Source: Thiocapsa bogorovii | GTDB lineage: Bacteria; Pseudomonadota; Gammaproteobacteria; Chromatiales; Chromatiaceae | Length of the DNA: 64,000 nucleotides | NCBI RefSeq assembly: GCF_021228795.1 | Contig: NZ_CP089309.1 | Location: 310,001 to 374,000 of the forward strand | Reading direction: 5' to 3' | Shown here: piece by piece, positions 60,537 to 64,000 of the stretch | Layout: the number at the start of each line of letters is the position of its first letter | Position numbering within the stretch: the first letter of the stretch is position 1 | Notes under the pieces: model-generated | Databases searched by the model: none | Told to the model about the DNA's origin: nothing | The model's input: the letters and a program-made list of their open reading frames with translations, nothing else | Made by a program: the position numbers and the translations under genes

Positions 60537-62582
60537 ATGTCTGATTACAACGCCGAGGACGTCCGCAACATTGCCCTGGTCGGTCACGCCGGATCCGGCA
60601 AGACCACGCTGGTCGAAGCGCTGCTCGCCGCGACCGGTGTGATCTCGACACCCGGCAGCGTGACCAAAGGGACCACGGTCTGCGACTTCGATCCGATGGA
60701 AAAGGAGCTGCTCCACTCGCTGGACGCCTCCATCACCAGCTTCGATGCACACGACAAGCACGTCAACCTGATCGACACCCCCGGTTATCCGGACTTCCTG
60801 GGGCGCTCCATCTCGATCCTGCCGGCCGTCGAGACCGCTGCGATCGTGATCAATGCGCAGTCCGGGATCGAGCCGATGACCCTGCGGATGATGAAGGCGG
60901 CCGACAACCGCAACCTCTGCCGCATGATCATCGTCAATCAGATCGATGCACCGGAGATCGATCTGGCGGAACTGACGGAGCAAATCCGCGAGACCTTCGG
61001 CGCGGAATGCCTCCCGATCAACCTGCCTGCCGAAGGCGGCAAGCGTGTCATCGACTGCTTTTTTCAACCCAGCGGCGAAGGTGCTGACTTTTCATCCGTC
61101 GCAGAGACCCATAGCCGCATCATCGACCAGGTGGTGGAGGTCGACGAAGCCTTGATGGAGATCTATCTCGAGCAGGGTCAAGAGCTCAAGCCCGAGCAGC
61201 TGCATGACCCCTTCGAGGCAGCCCTGCGCGAGGCGCACCTGATCCCGATCTGCTACGTATCGGCGGCGACCGGGGCCGGCGTGAATGAACTGGTCGAGAT
61301 CATCACGCGCCTCATGCCCAACCCCTCGGAAGGCAATCCCCCACCCTTCCTCAAGGGCGAAGGTGCCGACATGAGTCCCGTGACCGTCGATCCAGACCCC
61401 GGCAAGCACGCCATCGCCCACGTCTTCAAGATCATCAACGACCCTTTCCGCGGCAAGCTCGGGATCTTCCGCATCCATCAAGGACGCATCACGGCGCAAA
61501 GCCAACTTTACATCGGCGACGCGCGCAAGCCGTTCAAGGTCAACCATCTGTATCGCCTCCACGGTGCCGAGCAGATCGAAGTACCCGAGGGTGTTCCCGG
61601 CGACATCCTAGCGGTCTCCCGCGTCGACGAGATCCATTTCGACGCCGTTCTGCACGACTCCCACGAGGAGGATCATTTCCACCTGTCGAGCCTGGAGTGC
61701 CCCGTTCCGCTGTTTGGTCTCGCGATCCACCCGACCAAGCGCGGCGACGAGCAGAAGCTCACCGACGCCCTGCATAAGCTCGAATCCGAAGACCCCTGTT
61801 TCCATGTCGAGCACAACGCCACGGCCAACGAGACGGTCATGCGCGGGCTCGGCGAACTCCATCTGCGCGTCCTCTTGCGCCGACTCTCCGAGCAGTATCA
61901 CGTCGAGGTCGAGACCCATCCGCCGAGCATCCCGTACCGCGAGACCATCACGGCACCTGCCGAGGGACATCATCGCCACAAGAAGCAAACCGGAGGTGCC
62001 GGACAGTTCGGCGAGGTCTATCTGCGCGTCGAGCCCATGGAGCGCGGTGCCGGCTTCGAGTTCGTCGATGCCGTCGTGGGCGGCGTGATCCCGAACAACT
62101 TCATCCCCTCGATCGAGAAAGGCGTGCGCCAGGTGCTCGAGGAAGGCGCCATTGCTGGATTTCCGATGCACGACATCCGCGTGACGGTTTACGACGGCAA
62201 ATTCCACCCTGTCGACTCCAAAGACATCGCCTTCTCGACCGCAGGGCGCAAGGCGTTCATCGAGGCTGTGGAGAAGGCTCGCCCGGTCCTGCTCGAACCG
62301 ATCGTGAAGATCCGCATCACCGCGCAAGGCACCGCGATGGGCGACCTCGCGGGCGATCTCTCCAGCCGCCGCGGCCGCATCAACGGCAGCGACAGCAAGA
62401 GCCGCGGCCGGATCGTCATCGAGGGCGAGGTCCCGCTTGCGGAGCTCAACGGCTACGATGCTCGCCTGAAGGCCCTGACGGGCGGTGAAGGCACCTACAG
62501 CATCGAGCTGAGCCACTACGACACGGTGCCCGCCAACATCCAGAAACAGCTCGCCGACGCGTACCAGCGCGCCGAAGACTGA
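60537..62582 (+). CDS. elongation factor G paralogue (EF-G2/FusA2-like)
   Basis: A translational GTPase of 681 aa with the five EF-G domains. G1 is GHAGSGKT (16-23), G2 near GTTVCDF, G3 DTPGYPDF (80-87) and G4 NQID (134-137). Domain III-IV-V segments include GLGELHLRVLLRRL, QTGGAGQFGEVYLRVEP and TAGRKAFIEAVEKARPVLLEPI. The invariant G3 histidine (DTPGH) is Tyr here and the G4 lysine (NKxD) is Gln. Both are unlike housekeeping EF-G and similar to FusA2-type paralogues. It is monocistronic. Confidence 0.88.
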   Translation: MSDYNAEDVRNIALVGHAGSGKTTLVEALLAATGVISTPGSVTKGTTVCDFDPMEKELLHSLDASITSFDAHDKHVNLIDTPGYPDFLGRSISILPAVETAAIVINAQSGIEPMTLRMMKAADNRNLCRMIIVNQIDAPEIDLAELTEQIRETFGAECLPINLPAEGGKRVIDCFFQPSGEGADFSSVAETHSRIIDQVVEVDEALMEIYLEQGQELKPEQLHDPFEAALREAHLIPICYVSAATGAGVNELVEIITRLMPNPSEGNPPPFLKGEGADMSPVTVDPDPGKHAIAHVFKIINDPFRGKLGIFRIHQGRITAQSQLYIGDARKPFKVNHLYRLHGAEQIEVPEGVPGDILAVSRVDEIHFDAVLHDSHEEDHFHLSSLECPVPLFGLAIHPTKRGDEQKLTDALHKLESEDPCFHVEHNATANETVMRGLGELHLRVLLRRLSEQYHVEVETHPPSIPYRETITAPAEGHHRHKKQTGGAGQFGEVYLRVEPMERGAGFEFVDAVVGGVIPNNFIPSIEKGVRQVLEEGAIAGFPMHDIRVTVYDGKFHPVDSKDIAFSTAGRKAFIEAVEKARPVLLEPIVKIRITAQGTAMGDLAGDLSSRRGRINGSDSKSRGRIVIEGEVPLAELNGYDARLKALTGGEGTYSIELSHYDTVPANIQKQLADAYQRAED

Positions 62583-62594
62583 ACCGGCCCAACG

Positions 62595-62619
62595 CGGACC
62601 GGCGACACACGTCGGTCCG
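62595..62619. repeat. hairpin 3' of the EF-G paralogue
   Basis: CGGACCG (62595-62601) pairs with CGGTCCG (62613-62619) around an 11-nt loop, 13 bp after the stop codon. No T-run follows. Confidence 0.45.
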
Positions 62620-62838
62620 TGCTCCATCGCGGGAGACGACACCCCGCCGCCATGACCCCTGCTTCGGGATCCCCCCGATCTTGTCGACGCACCCTCGGCG
62701 ATGCCGCAAGCCGATAGGCATCTCGGCTTTTCGGCAACGTTGAGCACCCGGGTCAACAGGTGGACCTCGTCGCTCATGGCGTGTCGGAGCACCCACGGCC
62801 CCTTGAACACCAGCGCTGACATGACTCGCGAGAAAAAA

Positions 62839-62875
62839 AAGGGCTTGCGGCGATCAACCGTAAGCCCTTCTTTTA
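62839..62875. terminator. bidirectional intrinsic terminator
   Basis: AAGGGCTTGCGG (62839-62850) pairs with CCGTAAGCCCTT (62858-62869), one mismatch, 7-nt loop. T-rich CTTTTATTT follows on the plus strand, and the A8 tract before the stem gives a T-run on the minus strand. It can serve both the EF-G paralogue and the convergent YgjP gene. Confidence 0.8.
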
Positions 62876-62961
62876 TTTGGTAGCGGGGGCGCGCTCACGA
62901 CTATTCGCCACATCGACCGACGTGAATGGGCGCGCCGGGTTATGCGCCCGACCCAGCAGCA

Positions 62962-63677
62962 TTAGTAGCCCCACTCTTCATGCCCCAAGGGCAGACCATT
63001 GAGCAGGTCCCGCGACTGCTGCCACTGCGGCAGATGGCGGTCCATCAGCTCGACAAACCGAGCGTTGTGATGGCGTTCCAGCAGATGCGTCAGCTCATGG
63101 ACGACGATGTACTCCAGGCACTCCGCCGGCTTCTTGGCGAGCTCGGTATTGAGACGGATCGTCCGAGCGTCGGGATTGCAGCTTCCCCAGCGGGTTTTCA
63201 TGCGCTGCACGAACAGGCGCTGGACGCGGACGCCGAGGATGGGTTCCCAGGTTCGCATCAGGGTGGCCGCAGCATCCCGGACTTGCCGGCGGTACCAGTC
63301 TGCCATGACGGCGTCCCGCTGCGCTTGGCTCGTCCCCGGCCGAATCCTCAGCACCAGCGAGCCGGGATTGATCGTCACGGTCGGCGCGGTCTCCTCCTCA
63401 ACCAGGCTCAGCAGGTAACGCCGGCCCCAAAGATAGTGGCTCTCGCGCTCCAGAACCTCGCGTGGCGTTTCCCGTGCCTGCGCATGAAGCTTTTCTGCTG
63501 GGTCCTGATCCAGCCGAGCTTGGACACGGCAAAGACCCGCAGGGTCTCCAGGCTCATGTGCGCGGGTGCGGCGAGGCGCACCCGACCGTCGGGCGGATAG
63601 ACACTGAGGTGGACGTGCTTGATGTCTTTGAAGATGACATCGACCGCGATGTCGCCGAGCTGAATCCGGTCGGTCAT
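62962..63677 (-). pseudogene. YgjP-like (DUF45) metallopeptidase, frameshifted
   Basis: A zinc peptidase-like protein interrupted by one frameshift. The N-terminal part starts at 63677 (MTDRIQLGDIAVDVIFKDIKHVHLSV...). The continuation lies in another frame: ETPREVLERESHYLWGRRYLL, then VRVQRLFVQRMKTRWGSCNPDART and the zinc site VVHELTHLLERHHN. The two frames rejoin if one A is added to the A4 run at 63491-63494 (minus strand). A sequencing error, a recent mutation or slippage could explain it. The start overlaps the HsdR stop by one base; this pairing with type I restriction genes is common. Confidence 0.8.
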
Positions 63678-64000
63678 CAGTATTCGGTCTGCGCCTTGAT
63701 GATCAGAAAGACCCGCTCGACCTCGCTCGTGTCCTGCAATACGCCATAGAGCGCCGCCTTGATGACCTGCTCGCGGGCCTGCACACCTCGCCAGCCGTCG
63801 GGACGCACGGTCTTGGCCACCTCGTCGATCTTGAGCGCCAGATCCACGGCCACGGCAGCGGGCGCATAGGCCCCTTGATCATCGGCAGCCGGCAGCACCG
63901 CCGGAGTTGGAGCGGCAATGGACTTCAGGTTGTTGAAGAGGGCCCGCTTTCCCGGTGTATCCAGTGCCGCCGGGGTGTCTTTGGCCTGGCCGGCTGCGAC
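63677..64000 (-). CDS. hsdR: type I restriction enzyme HsdR, C-terminal end (runs off window)
   Basis: The last 107 codons of a gene that continues past the right edge. The segment TPGKRALFNNLK and the following variable region, DEVAKTVRPDGWRGVQAREQVIKAALYGVL and the end VERVFLIIKAQTEY resemble the C-terminal domain of HsdR, the motor/nuclease subunit of type I restriction systems. The adjacent YgjP-type peptidase supports this. hsdM and hsdS should lie to the right. The identification rests on a short region. Confidence 0.7.
   Translation of the reverse strand, partial: VAAGQAKDTPAALDTPGKRALFNNLKSIAAPTPAVLPAADDQGAYAPAAVAVDLALKIDEVAKTVRPDGWRGVQAREQVIKAALYGVLQDTSEVERVFLIIKAQTEY

Larger units (their letters stand above)
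62583..62961. other. 379-bp intergenic region with hairpin and terminator
   Basis: After the EF-G paralogue come a hairpin (62595-62619) and a bidirectional terminator (62839-62875). A fragment resembling tRNA ends was examined and rejected. No gene was found. Confidence 0.5.

Noticed and set aside
62878-62953. tRNA-fMet-like fragments (TGGTAGCGGGGGC and GGGTTATGCGCCCGAC, minus strand)
   Set aside because: They resemble the 3' end and anticodon arm of initiator tRNA, but the spacing is about 24 nt too long and the T and D arms are not present. A tRNA or a clear pseudo-tRNA cannot be supported.

Overview
The window is GC-rich, densely coding gammaproteobacterial chromosome. A complete system I cytochrome c maturation cluster, an ETHE1-type persulfide dioxygenase, a TauE/SafE exporter, an SLC13/RCK transporter and the general gene order suggest a purple sulfur bacterium (Chromatiaceae such as Thiocapsa or Thiocystis). 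That assignment is an inference from gene content; no rRNA or marker tree is available here. No tRNA, rRNA or CRISPR array was found.

Layout. 1-4.7 kb: the 3' part of bioD, dacB (PBP4), a lipoprotein trypsin/HtrA protease without a PDZ domain, and a NodI/NodJ-like ABC exporter. 4.7-5.8 kb: a debris zone with a TlpA-like remnant, an orphan Fis-type HTH, and a 271-bp element of nested inverted repeats that can fold as a cloverleaf. 5.8-9.7 kb: the rpsF-rpsR-DUF2232-rplI-dnaB operon on the minus strand, with a clear sigma-70 promoter and a structured leader. 9.7-20.7 kb: SRPBCC protein, acyltransferase, membrane DnaJ protein, VWA protein, DinG/YoaA helicase, a TPR lipoprotein overlapping mrcB (PBP1b), and a YadG/YadH-like ABC exporter. 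20.8-31.8 kb: TSUP exporter, persulfide dioxygenase, a DUF3782-like nuclease-fold coiled-coil protein, mutS, PP2C phosphatase, dsbC, yajQ, xerD, ogt, ycgN. 31.8-45.8 kb: rimK, a U32 tRNA-hydroxylation protein, a ChaN-PDZ protein divergent from an M1-type peptidase, a GH13 amylase, an AI-2E family protein, a PiuC-like dioxygenase, two unknowns and an SLC13 transporter. 45.8-52 kb: mepA, a pseudo-receiver/2OG-oxygenase pair, an EamA permease, two unknowns and a CpsB-like phosphatase. 52.2-59.3 kb: ccmABCDEFGHI as one overlapping operon. 59.3-64 kb: a YbhB/PEBP protein, an EF-G paralogue, a frameshifted YgjP-type metallopeptidase, and the C-terminal end of a type I restriction HsdR that runs off the right edge.

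The most unusual sequence structure is non-coding. One is the 271-bp cloverleaf element. The other is a dispersed family of 85-88 bp elements bounded by inverted TAAACCGCGTC/GACGCGGTTTA ends: six complete copies and one half copy, all immediately 3' of genes. In six cases the element supplies or contains the stop codon of the adjacent gene. An orphan intrinsic terminator with no gene upstream on its strand suggests a small RNA near 60.0-60.3 kb.

Functional themes: envelope and peptidoglycan assembly (dacB, mrcB with a probable LpoP-type activator, mepA), periplasmic thiol and c-type cytochrome biogenesis (dsbC, ccmG, ccmA-I), sulfur handling (persulfide dioxygenase, TSUP), and genome maintenance (mutS, dinG-like, xerD, ogt, dnaB).
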